From Serripes groenlandicus (lineage: Eukaryota > Mollusca > Bivalvia > Cardiida > Cardiidae), in NCBI GenBank assembly GCA_031761405.1, contig JASEVX010000005.1:8458616-8522615 (forward strand): a stretch of DNA of 64,000 nucleotides, written 5' to 3'. Below the pieces are notes generated by a model. That model searched no databases. It saw only the letters and a program-made list of their open reading frames with translations, and was not told the DNA's origin. The position numbers and the translations under genes are program-made. Positions 46,691-57,066 of the stretch are shown here, one piece after another. Each line of letters starts with the position of its first letter. Position 1 is the first letter of the stretch.

Positions 46691-47783
46691 TGTGTCCATT
46701 TCTCAATTTATGAAAGTTTTGGTTTATTGTGGTAAATAAAAGGCGAACAATGCTGATTTCAGGTTAGACAGCTCTTTACGAGCTGACTCACCTGAATCTG
46801 CATCTTTGCAAAAACCTCAATATTGTCTGTGGCGCTGAAAGAGTAAAAATGACTCTGAACTTTGTATACACTAGTATGTCAGTCAAGTGAAATGTTCTTG
46901 AACAAAACAATAATTGTTTCTGTTTGTATTTTTTAATATTTCAGAAAGACAAGTAAGTATGCAAATGTTGACGTATTCCCTACATGCAAATTGTACGACC
47001 CGGGTTAACTTTTTTACGAGCACGGCCCTTTATCTTGTATATGATTTTAGTCATGTAAACAGTACGGACACCGGTTAATTCAATTCAATCCGTAATTGGC
47101 AATAACGAATTTCTTGTCTAGGGCCATTTACAAATGGAAGAATATGGCTTAGACAAAAATAAATAAATAGGTATCTATACAGTATGTCAGATAAGTAATT
47201 AACTAGAAATATTTGGTATATCAAATGAAAAAGGTACACAGTATTGAATACCATTAAAACGACCAGACTTTAACTTATGAGAACTTAATCCGAAACAAGT
47301 AAATATTGTACGCCGTTTGTTATTAGATATGCTATCTAAAACAAATTGAACTTAAAAATAATATGCCATTTTAGGCGAATAATTATTTTGACATATTCGA
47401 ACTTTGAACAAACTGGTCATACAGTCTAGTATTAAACATTGTAAAATAATCAAGGTTACATTTAAACGATCGTAAACTGCATGACTACTTGTTTAAGTCT
47501 TAGTTTACAACACAGAAAATTAACATTTACAATTCATAGAGTTGTAAAAGCAGCAGATGTAACCATTTTAACAATATTTATGAGTTTTCTACATTTTCAA
47601 GTAATGTAACCGGTGAGAAATTATCTTTAAATCATAACACAAATTGTAAATAAACAAATGTATTTAACCTCGTAATATGTTAGCGATGCAACATGCAACA
47701 TATTGGACAAACTAAACAACTAGATTGTAAACGAATGAACAACCATAGGTTTAACATAAATAATTCCTCGGATTGTTAATGAA
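46691..47783. other. unassigned AT-rich sequence
   Basis: No recognised feature. Confidence 0.5.
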
Positions 47784-48610
47784 TTAATAAATATTCGACC
47801 AGTTGGTTTTGTGATGAAACAGTTCATTCCAATAGTTATGAATGCATGATTCAACGAACTCTGTATTTACAAGGATCTGATATGCTTCTTTGTTTGTTAT
47901 CGAATTGAATTGCATATTGAATATTGTAGTTTTCAGCTTCTCGGTTAAGGATTTCTTCCACTTTAGTTTAAGAGAAGTGATGAAGGCATCTAGGTCAATC
48001 ATTCGAAGTTCATCTTTGGATTTCGTTACTGCAATTATTGATTTTTTGAATGTTTTTCTTTCTTTTGTTCCAAAGAAATTTAGATATGTATTTGTTTATT
48101 TCTACAATCAGCAGTTTGGGTACTAATAATGACTGGAACAGAACAACTAATTTTTGAATGATTATGCTATTTATTATTAGAATTTTGCCAATAAATGGTT
48201 ATTTATGTTTGTTCCTGTTTTCAATAATTCTTTTACACTGTTTCAATTTATCAATCCAGTCTAATTTATTGTATTCGTTTACATTTGTTTCGAAGTAAGC
48301 ACCAATTGCTTTTATTGGGCTAGATTGCCAAGCTATAGTACCAAGTCTTTCATGGTTTGATGTTAGCTTTCCAATCGACATTGCTTCAGCTTTGTTCGTA
48401 TTTAACTGAAGTCCAAAGTTTTTCCCACATAGTGTCACAATATTTAATGCGTTTAATACGTCATTTGCGCTTTTTAAAATTAGTAAAGTACCATCCGCTT
48501 ATTGCGAGAGGTTTATATTCATCTTCAAGCGTTTGTATTTTAATCGATCTAACTTTGTTTTAACAGGCTAAAATTCTCTTCATATGTCACATATGTTGTT
48601 TTTTCTTTAT
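47784..48610 (-). pseudogene. L1/Tx1-like reverse transcriptase fragment
   Basis: Read on minus through frameshifts: NINLSQ-stop-ADGTLLILKSANDVLNAL (the YADD box, with Tyr changed to TAA and the second Asp to Gly, 48490-48501). Then CGKNFGLQLNTNKAEAMSIG, SSPIKAIGAYF, RNKHK, GKILIINS, LLVPKLLIVEINKYISKFLWNKRKK, and finally DLDAFITSLKLKWKKSL. This order is that of L1-like RT palm, thumb and C-terminal region. Clearly inactive. Confidence 0.75.
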
Positions 48611-49000
48611 GAAATATGTTAAATTTTTTACTGTTTTTACAGATTTTTTTATATCTTTTCTTGACTGCCTGTCAATCGTTGTAAGTGAGTCATTCATATC
48701 ACTTCCTATTATTTACGCACCCTGTGCGTATGTTTCTTGTGTTGAACAATTTGTTTTGTTCGCTTAGATAGTTTTTGCATAAATATTGATTATGGTATAA
48801 ATTATCAAATTATCCTTATATTAAGCTTATAAATTTAATTCAATATCATGCATATTATAATTGCAGTAAAAAGCTAGATCATTAAATGATTGTTTATTAA
48901 TGTACACCTATTGGAATAGTTTAACATATTGTGCGAAATGAGATCTCGTTGCATGAATAAAGTAGTTATTCAAAAGACCAATAACTTCCTCCAACCAAAT
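48611..49000. other. unassigned sequence
   Basis: May be further LINE sequence but no motif could be read. Confidence 0.35.
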
Positions 49001-49034
49001 GCTTCATATTCACACCATGTGAAACATAGCCATT

Positions 49035-49935
49035 AACAAAATACGGCATGTAGTTAAGTTATATATACAACACTCTGTCTGTTAGACTTTACCATACATA
49101 TACCATACACTTTTGTTACAATAGTATTTACCGCTAACGTGTGTAAACATGAAATTACTGTGAAAAAAGTATGAGAGCTCATATAGAACACCTGTTCCCT
49201 TTCCACAGTCACCCTTATTCATCTTGAGGCATATTGCAGGCCTCTATAAACACACCATCCTATACAATCACTTGTGTGTAAAGTCATACATAAAGCAGTG
49301 TATTCTAAATACATTTTTTAAAACTTAATTAACAATGTGGGAAAGGAGCAACAATGTTTCATAGTTGCACCATAGTAAACGTTTAAAACATAACGAGTAA
49401 ATACGTACGGCATGTAGTAAACGTTTATATCCAAATGTCTGTTTATAAGACTCAATCATACATATAGCATACTGTTGTTTTCTTACAAGAGCTTCTGTAA
49501 ACATGAAATCACTGTGAGAAAAGTATCAGAGCTAAAATGGAACACCGACTTCTTTTCCACAGTCACACTATTGTTCCACTTGAGGCGCATATATAACAGT
49601 GCTCTACAAAAACACCACCCTAAATAATCACTCGTGTACAAAGTCATACATAAAGCAGATTATAATCAATACAAATAGTCGTTAACATTGTGGGAAAGGA
49701 ATCAATCTCCAAATGTAAAATGCTCTCAACAATCACCGCTGCACTGCATGAGGCTTGTAGCGCCATGCTACAATTTCCAAACCATATTAAAACTTTAAAA
49801 CATAGTGCGAAAAGGATCAATAACTAAATTGAAAACCGATTCCTTCTACACAATTATCTTTGATTCAACTAAGGACCATAGTGCCCTTTTATAAATGCAC
49901 ACCATCCCCTGTAATCACTTAGGAAACTAATCGTT
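49035..49935 (+). repeat. diverged tandem repeat of about 355-365 bp, 2.5 units
   Basis: TACGGCATGTAGT at 49042 and 49406; AACATGAAAT(T/C)ACTGTGA at 49146 and 49500; GTCATACATAAAGCAG at 49281 and 49644; GTGGGAAAGGA at 49338 and 49690. A third, shorter unit follows to about 49930. Confidence 0.7.
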
Positions 49936-50158
49936 GTTACTGCATTGGTATCTGCTGTTTCTTGATAACATATTGAGATTATTCTTATTCTGTTCATAGT
50001 GTTTTGTGTATGTTGTACTTTACGTCGTTTGTCACCTCTTTCAGGGTAGATCGCGACCTTATCGATATCCATGCGTTTAGTTTTAATCATGATGAAAAAA
50101 ACGCATTTCGAAATAACATGCAGTTCATATTTGCCATCACAATGATAACCGTTATGGT

Positions 50159-51092
50159 GCGTTCTCACCGCCGATCTGAGTACCTCGATCTCCCCGACCG
50201 GCCAAATTCTGCGACCAAGCTCTACCAGGTGTTTGGTCGGGGGTCTTCACAACCGAAGGGGACCTCTGCCAGACCTTTAGTGGACCATACTTGGTCAACT
50301 CAAGACCCTTCCAGACTACTTCAAGACCACTTGCCGACACACATCCCGACTTCTGCTCGACCTATACTCGACCTTCCCGACCCCTTCCCGATGTCTACCC
50401 GATCAACACGACAAGCCGGACTTTTCTTCGACATCTACCCGACCTCTACCTGACTTATACCGGACCATGTACGATCGGCCACGATCGCTGCACGATAGCA
50501 GCAGACTAGGTATACAACTGTAGTAATTTGTTCAGGATTCAGTAGCTGTATTCGATATTGCTTCTATGGAATCCCGTCCAGTTATGAAAAACCCGCCAAA
50601 GTGCCCGCTGTGACCTTGACCTTGATCCTTGAATATGATATTGAGGCGGTCGGGTATGTTCTGGTATGATCGGGTAGAAGCGTGTATGTTCAAGTAGAGT
50701 TCGGATGCGGTCTGCAAATTATCGAGTTGATCGAGTAAACGCATCTGATTTGGGTTGTACAAGATCGAGTAGATGTCGTATACAGGTTTAGTTGATCGAG
50801 TACAGATCGGATGACTAGATGTCTTCCCGATGAACTAGACCTTATACACGAGTATACACGAGTTTACCATTGCGCTACAAGATGTATTTCAGACCGCTTC
50901 CAGACCGTCTGGCTTCTCGAGCGCTACACGGATGTTTTTGACATGTCAAAAACATTCGTGTAGAAACCCCTACCGCTACCGACCAAGGTAGACCGCTGCA
51001 GACCGAGCGGGACCCCCTGCAGACCGATGGAGATCATTTCACGACCGCATGATCGAGTTTGATCGAGGTACTCAGATCGGCGGTGAGAACGC
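50159..51092. mobile_element. foldback element with 32-bp terminal inverted repeats
   Basis: GCGTTCTCACCGCCGATCTG then AGTACCTCGATC at the left is repeated exactly in inverse at 51061-51092. Between lie drifting short repeats: CCGACC / CTACCCGA on the left arm, GATCGGGTAG / GATCGAGTA on the right, so the arms are themselves roughly complementary. A perfect GACATGTC-centred dyad (about 50925-50962) lies in the right half. The 149-codon frame here is artefactual. Confidence 0.8.
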
Positions 51093-51484
51093 CCCAATAT
51101 TCACGGTGATACAACTACAGATGTGAGCAGTCAGCCGAGTCATAATGAATACGGGACTTCTTCATCGTAGTTAAGCTTCCCGCAGCTGTAGGTGGAGATT
51201 GATTTATACCTGCTCTTCGAGTTTTCCATTTTTCGGAGTATATATGCTGTAAATTGCGTTTTATTTTTATTTTTTATAAATGTGTCTGTTTGTTTTGGGG
51301 TATTTATCTTTTGTTTGTCCTTTTAAGATGTGTTTTTCATACGTGTTGTTGTTTTCGGCGTTTGTTTGATGCCCCATCTCTGCCGTCCAGTTCCTATTTT
51401 TTCCTTGTATCAGAGGGTACTGTTAGTGGCGTCGCAGTCGATGTTGATGTGTTAGGGCTACGATAGGGAGATTTTTCATATATA

Positions 51485-51640
51485 TCAGAATCACCTCTTT
51501 TATGACCGACAACTTTGCAGCTTATGCAAAACCACTCAATTGTACAATTAGCAATAAAATGACCTTATTGTAAGCATTTCTTGCATGTTTTAACTTTTTT
51601 TTTGGTTTTGTCCTGCAAGGAATGTTCTACCTGTGAATTG
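51485..51640 (-). pseudogene. zinc-knuckle (CCHC) ORF fragment
   Basis: On minus: KTCKKCLQ-stop-GHFIANC fits CX2CX4HX4C with a stop inside, then FCISCKVVGHKRGDS is a second knuckle missing its last Cys. Such paired knuckles occur in ORF1/gag-like proteins of retroelements. Confidence 0.45.
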
Positions 51641-51649
51641 TGAAAAATG

Positions 51650-52234
51650 CATGGGAGATGCTCCTGCAGTGCGCTGGCCTTTACGATACAAAACCTATCT
51701 CAAGTATCACGTTGGTCAATTTGCCTTTAAATCGCAACTTTTCACGTTTGATAGAAATAACTTCAAAACCCTTTTTCACTATTGTTCAAGAGATCACTCC
51801 ATCAGCCATGGATAGTGGCACATGCATATTCTTTATTCGTATTTGGAAGTTAATTAACATGACGGCGAACAGTGCAGAGTTTGATAACAATGTGCGTATG
51901 CTCAGGCTGATCTAGAGCTACACTGATCGCAACTGTCCGTAAAACATATTTCCTTTATTTAAGTTTTCACTCGATACTATTTGTTATGACACCGCCGTTT
52001 TTCCTATTTTTGATGGAAATGACCTCGCCGACCCGAACTATTTCTAAGGTGAGGTTAACCTGAACTTTATTAGATAAGCCAGAAGATTGGCCATTATAGC
52101 GGAATTTGTTGTTGTTGTTTTAAAAATACCTCACTGTTCAATGTATTTAGGTGGCATCATAACAGTTGCAGTCATTGCCATGGTCAAAAATAGAAATATG
52201 ATACACAGTAAGTTCTGGGTACATCTTTGGATAA
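51650..52234. other. unassigned sequence
   Basis: A 91-codon plus-strand frame at 51640-51915 has no motif. Confidence 0.4.
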
Positions 52235-52390
52235 ATGGTTGATTTTAATGTTTATGAATGTGAAAAGTAAGCTCTCAGCATGGGTTCGATTTTTTGCGGT
52301 TAAACCCATTTCCTTTTCTGGTCGATCTGTCAAGGTACGGGTATGTGATAACACTGCTTGCGGAGCTAGGCGTAAACTAGGAGGTACATT
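52235..52390 (+). repeat. unnamed dispersed repeat, copy 2
   Basis: AAATGGTTGATTTTAATGTTTATGAATGTGAAAAGTAAGCTC...TAAACCCATTTCCTTTTCTGG pairs with 24285-24400. Confidence 0.4.
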
Positions 52391-52880
52391 TTAAAACCAG
52401 CTTTCGCGTCCAAGATTGCTTGAAAAGGAGCCGGAAACATCCTATTTCCGACTGATTCCGCGGGTTGCCTATTGTTTGGAACAACTCTTCAATTTCAGCT
52501 TAACTCCAAGCGTTTTTGTTGGAGGATTTTTGGAGTAAAGGGTAAAATAGCTCTTTTTGTCCTACTTTTATCACTCTGATTCAGACCAATTTTTGGGCAA
52601 ATTCTTTCAATTAATGTTTTTGTTTCTTTCTTGATACATGAAAAGCATATAGTATTACCGGAATTGATATAATGAGAAATGTCGAGAGAAAAAAAGTTGG
52701 GGTGTCCCCATGAACTCAAAAAATAAAATCAGCTTTCAACTGTGTATTGCCACATTATGTTATCATAGATTATACCTAGGGCGTAGACGATAACTCGAGA
52801 AACATCAGAAAAGAAACTATAATATTAAAGGGTTATTACTATATGTTTCGGTTGCTCTTGAGATTACTGTCAACATACCA
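52391..52880. other. unassigned sequence
   Basis: No recognised feature. Confidence 0.5.
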
Positions 52881-53075
52881 ATTATCCTCTCCTACAATCA
52901 ACCCATCTGAAGCAGACGATTTTTAAAAATATGGAAACTATGAAATAAAGAATATTTATTGAATAAAGTTTAAAACTTTATTACCAAGGGAGAAATTGCT
53001 CATTATGATCAGTGTCTTCAACTATTGTCTTCTGCTGTGGCATCAGAAAGCTTCTGTACGTAGGAAAGGGATAGT
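52881..53075 (+). mobile_element. decayed PBM element
   Basis: TTATCCTCTCCTACAATCAACCCATCTGAAGCAGACG ... AAGGGAGAAATTGCTCATTATGA ... TCAGAAAGCTTCTGTACGTAGGAAAGGGATA. Confidence 0.5.
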
Positions 53076-53084
53076 ACTCAACCC

Positions 53085-53545
53085 GGGGTTTTTAGACCAG
53101 CATTATGGTGTAGTGTTTCTAGGTCGCTGTCACCATGGTTCGATTCTCAGGCGGGTCATACCAAATACTATCAACATAGCAGTAGCGACTTCCTTCCTTG
53201 GCCCTCACGGTAACGAAGAAAGCATTAAGACAGATGGACTGGTGTCTGGATAAAATTACCAGCATTACTTTAAATGTGCACAGGAAACATTTAATATAAC
53301 TTACATACTGCTGGGAAAAGACCAAAGAAACATACATATCGTAGGTTTTAAAACGTTCGGTGATACAGTTTTACATGTATACTTGCAGAGTCTTCTAGTG
53401 GACTTGGTAGTTTTTGAAGTTCTGATGCAAGAGAGACTGGCAACACATGGTTACGTTAACATGCCGCCGTCTACTAGTATAACCGAACTACTGCTGAAAA
53501 CGAGGTTAAATTTCAAACAATCAATCAATTAATCAATCAATTACA
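53085..53545 (+). mobile_element. tRNA-headed SINE, type S2, with insertion
   Basis: The head has ATGGTGTAGTG...CATGGTTCGATTCTCAGGCG and the family signature GGGTCATACCAA. The body has GACTTCCTTCCTTGGCCCTCACGG and GGTGTCTGGATAAAATTACCAG. The tail CTGCTGAAAACGAGGTTAAATTTCAAA and (AATC)n end near 53540, so extra sequence splits body and tail. Confidence 0.55.
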
Positions 53546-53865
53546 AACTTCGTCATTGAACTTAAACCCATCTAGACCAACTTGACATTGGTCGTACTAT
53601 GTGTACGTCGACACATTTTAATATTCCCCCGAACGTCGACGTACGCGACGTTTAACACCATTCGCTCATTATGTTCCACACGATTACAGACAGTATTGGA
53701 AATAATGCTGACCAAGATAAACCTGCACATTCATGCAGTCGCATCGTTGTCCAGATTTTTGCATCTCTTTTATTTATAATTGTTTAGTAAAGACCTCTCC
53801 ATAAGACTATTGTCAACATGTATGGATGGCGGTACACGGTACAGGACTTTCACGGCGGAATAAGG
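53546..53865. other. unassigned sequence
   Basis: CGTACGTCGACA / ACGTCGACGTACGCGACG form short dyads near 53600-53650. Nothing else. Confidence 0.4.
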
Positions 53866-54095
53866 TTGACTCTTTCCCACATACAATACTTCCTCAACAG
53901 ACGAATTTGAAAACAAATTGACAAGTATGGAAAACCACTCAAAAATAATCATATATAACTAGTCAATAAAATAAAACACATTGTGGCAAAAGGATAAATT
54001 GCTCATTATGAGCCACCTCTCATTTTGCCAAAACGTTTCCTAAAGACATCTGCTGCAAACGGCGTCAGACAGCGTCTGTTTGTCGGAAAGGGATA
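53866..54095 (+). mobile_element. PBM element, diverged
   Basis: TTGACTCTTTCCCACATACAATAC ... ACATTGTGGCAAAAGGATAAATTGCTCATTATGAGC ... CGTCAGACAGCGTCTG...GGAAAGGGATAA. Confidence 0.6.
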
Positions 54096-54120
54096 AGTGC
54101 CCTGTCATTGTTCACTGTAC

Positions 54121-54387
54121 ATATTGAGCCGTTCCACGGGAAACCCAACATTATGATGGACTCTGCGCAATATATCGACACAGATCAGCCTACGCAGGCT
54201 AATCCGGGCCGACACATTCTGTCTCAGGGGAATAGAGGTATAGTGTAATGATTCCTGAAACAGAAAAAATCCACAGGAGGAGAAAAGTGTCTGTCCGGGT
54301 TAGCCTGCGCGACATGCTTAAGCTTTTCCGGGTAGATACTTTACGAAGAGTCCACAACGTGGTCTTTGTCTTGGAACGGCTCATATA
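54121..54387 (-). mobile_element. PAL element, full length
   Basis: ATATTGAGCCGTTCCACGGG ... GGAACGGCTCATAT, minus orientation. The first hairpin lacks the central GCGC stem (TACGCAGGCTAATCC). Confidence 0.85.
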
Positions 54388-55144
54388 TATAAATATATAT
54401 CTTAAGAACAAACACGGAAGGATTTAAATATCTTTTTAATAGCAATACAATACCAGTAAGAGATGAAAAGTGTCTACAATAAGCAATACAATTTGATAAC
54501 ACTCTTCCTCCTTAAGTGAATTTAATATGTAGAATACGAGATTTAATGCTAATGCAGGTACAGTGTTATATAGTATTCTCGAACTATTGCTTGGAATTGA
54601 TCGGTCCTGGGGAAGATAGTTCACCAGCAATTTCGGTTGTTTTAACAAACAATTGGAACTCATGTCGTGCTGCTTGGTCACATCCTTGTTATTCATAATA
54701 AACACTAACACATACTTGAGCAACGAAGCTGACAAAATACGAATTAATTTAGTCAAGTTCAAGTTATGTTGAGACCACTGTATTTAGAAAAAACTCCAAG
54801 ACGCCAATTTAGCCCTAACTCTCTTTTGTGATAGAGTATACAATGCTATTAGAATTATAACGCTATGAGATTATTGGGGGACAGTCTAGAGTCGAGATCA
54901 ACCAAATGAAACACGGACGACATAAACGAGTATTGACGTCCAATGTAAACGATCACAAAGGTTATAGCGCTTTCATAAAATGGATTCACGCAAATAGAAC
55001 ACTGACTTTTCGGAACATGCAACCAATGAAGATTCTGATTAGCTACAAATCGAAGGATGACATGATGTATTAACATTGGTAAAGGAGAACTGGAAATCAG
55101 ATCAATCCAAGGGAGACTATAACAACCTTGTTCAATCGTGTTAA
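54388..55144. other. unassigned sequence
   Basis: A 108-codon minus frame (54436-54762) and a 60-codon plus frame overlap. I recognise neither and treat both as chance. Confidence 0.4.
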
Positions 55145-55350
55145 TTCATCCTTTCCCACTTTCACGCGTTTGCAGTATACGATCATTGGAAGCATTGTGA
55201 CAAAGTGAGAAAAATGACTCATACGTGTAATGAAAAATTTCTCCTTTTGCCACAATGTTTTCAACTGTATTCAATAACTACACTTTCTTTCATTTAGAGA
55301 CAATTTGGACATTTTGACCAAGGGTTTACAAAACCGTTTGCTGCCAAAAA
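55145..55350 (-). mobile_element. PBM element, diverged
   Basis: TTCATCCTTTCCCACTTTCACGCGTTTGCAG ... TTTCTCCTTTTGCCACAATGTTTTCAACTG ... AAAACCGTTTGCTGCC; right terminus lost. Confidence 0.5.
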
Positions 55351-56000
55351 AAATGGAACCTCACGTAATTCTGTTATATTCTATTTTGGTGTACACTATT
55401 AGAGGAAATCATTTCTGATGACCAATCAATATCCGAAAGACAATACATATTGTATTTAATATTTCTGTGAAACCGCAATGACATTAGACTGACATACTAT
55501 AAACCAACCAAAACGGACGTAATGGCAAACTATTGATCTATTCATTTGGTTTTGTTGAACTTGAAGTAAGCGACCTGCAAGTTAGGCAAAACACGCACAC
55601 TTTTAAGTTCTTTCTTTCCGCAACTTTTCAACATGCCTATGTCAATAATAATACATGTAGCCGAAAAAGTATCCAATACAATATATACGATCGTATATAT
55701 ACCATATGCACCGTTTATGGCACAATATATGACTGCGTTATTGCACAGAGTAGCTTTATCACATAGTCTGAATTAATGCATTTGTTTGTAAGAAAAATAG
55801 TAAGCTTTAAGTAGCCGACTCTGACGACACGTGGAAAACAAGTAGATGAATTAACACTGCCCTGGTGCCATGTATAGATTTCAACGATTTGGATACAGAT
55901 CTGTGAAAATAAGAAACTACATTCATCGGAATGCTTGACGCTGTAGCACGTTGACCAGCATTGTCTGTACGTATTTCGTTTATGTAAAACATAATTGATC
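55351..56000. other. unassigned AT-rich sequence
   Basis: No recognised feature. Confidence 0.5.
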
Positions 56001-56241
56001 CGATCTACGAGAAATCCAAATGCGTAAAGTATTGACCCGGATCAGCATAAGCATGCAGCGCAGCCTAATCCGGGCCGACACATTCCGTCTCTGGGGGATA
56101 GAGTAATAGAGTAATGATTCCTGAAACAGAAAAAAGCCGCAGGAGACGAACAACGTCTGTCCGGGTTAGCTTGGGCGGCATGCTTATGCTGATCCGGGTA
56201 GAAACTTTACGCGTGTCCACAATGTTGGTTTACTCAAGGAG
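56001..56241 (-). mobile_element. PAL element, mosaic
   Basis: Both hairpins are of the AAGCATGC type, while the spacer (CGACACATTCCGTC, GGGGGATAGAG) has the minus orientation. This arrangement suggests gene conversion or recombination between arms. Both TIR ends are eroded. Confidence 0.75.
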
Positions 56242-56575
56242 TTCTGCTCATTCACTGATTACCTCGTTGAGATGGCGTTTGACTTCTGTGCAGTAGATCG
56301 AAAGAACTTCGTGTAACATGAGAAACGGATTGCGATAATCGTTCCCTTTTCTTATCACACATAGTGTTTCTGTACATCTTTGCTTTCTTAATCAAGTGCG
56401 TTTCATTTGTAGGATATGTTCGTCTTAAGATAATTAGATCTAATTATGGTTTATATTCTTTGAAAAACAGTTAATTATACTTATTTTATTGAACTCTGAT
56501 CGAATTATTTATTATATATCACCAAACATGTATAATATTTAACGCTTCCAGCAACCCTCACTCATCTGCAGCGTT
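56242..56575. other. unassigned sequence
   Basis: No recognised feature. Confidence 0.5.
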
Positions 56576-56800
56576 GGTAGATTGATTGGGGTTTAACTTT
56601 GTTTTCAACCGCTTTTCATGCACATGACGGCGACCAGTTCACATACTGAGTGTCCAGACTTTCTTAACCCAGTTCTCCACATAACACTATTTCAAAGCAT
56701 TTCACATATAATTTTAGGCCATTGATGGAAGACAAATGACGCTTGTCGCTTTGAGTTTTGTCAATCGTTGGAAATAATGTTGGCCGAGCTGTTGTTCGAA
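56576..56800 (-). mobile_element. SINE, diverged
   Basis: Starts with the complement of the shared tail (GATTGGGGTTTAACTTTGTTTTCAACCGCTTTT) and ends in GGCCGAGCTGTTGTTCGAAC, a weak B box on minus. The GGAAGACAAATGAC block is shared with 23430. Confidence 0.5.
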
Positions 56801-56802
56801 CA

Positions 56803-56935
56803 CTTCAGCAGACGACTTTTAACAATATTATTGCAAAATGAGATTTGTTACCATGAGATGTTCCATTTTGTTGCACAGATGGTTTTACAGGTGTCTGATG
56901 CAGATTTCTTATATTCGGGAAAGAGTAAAATGAAA
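56803..56935 (+). mobile_element. decayed PBM fragment in the ILP-2 3' flank
   Basis: TTCAGCAGACGACTTTTAAC ... GTGTCTGATGCAGATTTC...CGGGAAAGAGTAAA. Confidence 0.35.
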
Positions 56936-56941
56936 ACCGAC

Positions 56942-56947
56942 TTTATT
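56942..56947 (-). terminator. candidate polyadenylation signal of ILP-2
   Basis: AATAAA on the minus strand, 120 nt past the ILP-2 stop codon; no transcript evidence. Confidence 0.45.
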
Positions 56948-57066
56948 AAAGAGAAGTACGTTTGAAAAAACAAGAAAATTCCAGCACGAAGCAAATAAAA
57001 ACAGATAGATGTTAAGATATGGTTACTTTCCTAGGCTGGTCTATGATTGGCTAATAGATACCACCG

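Noticed and set aside
50004..50453. 149-codon gene rich in Arg/Thr/Pro
   Set aside because: Most of it is translation of the foldback element's short repeats.
54436..54762. 108-codon minus-strand gene
   Set aside because: No recognised domain; overlapped by an opposite frame; AT-rich composition like its surroundings.
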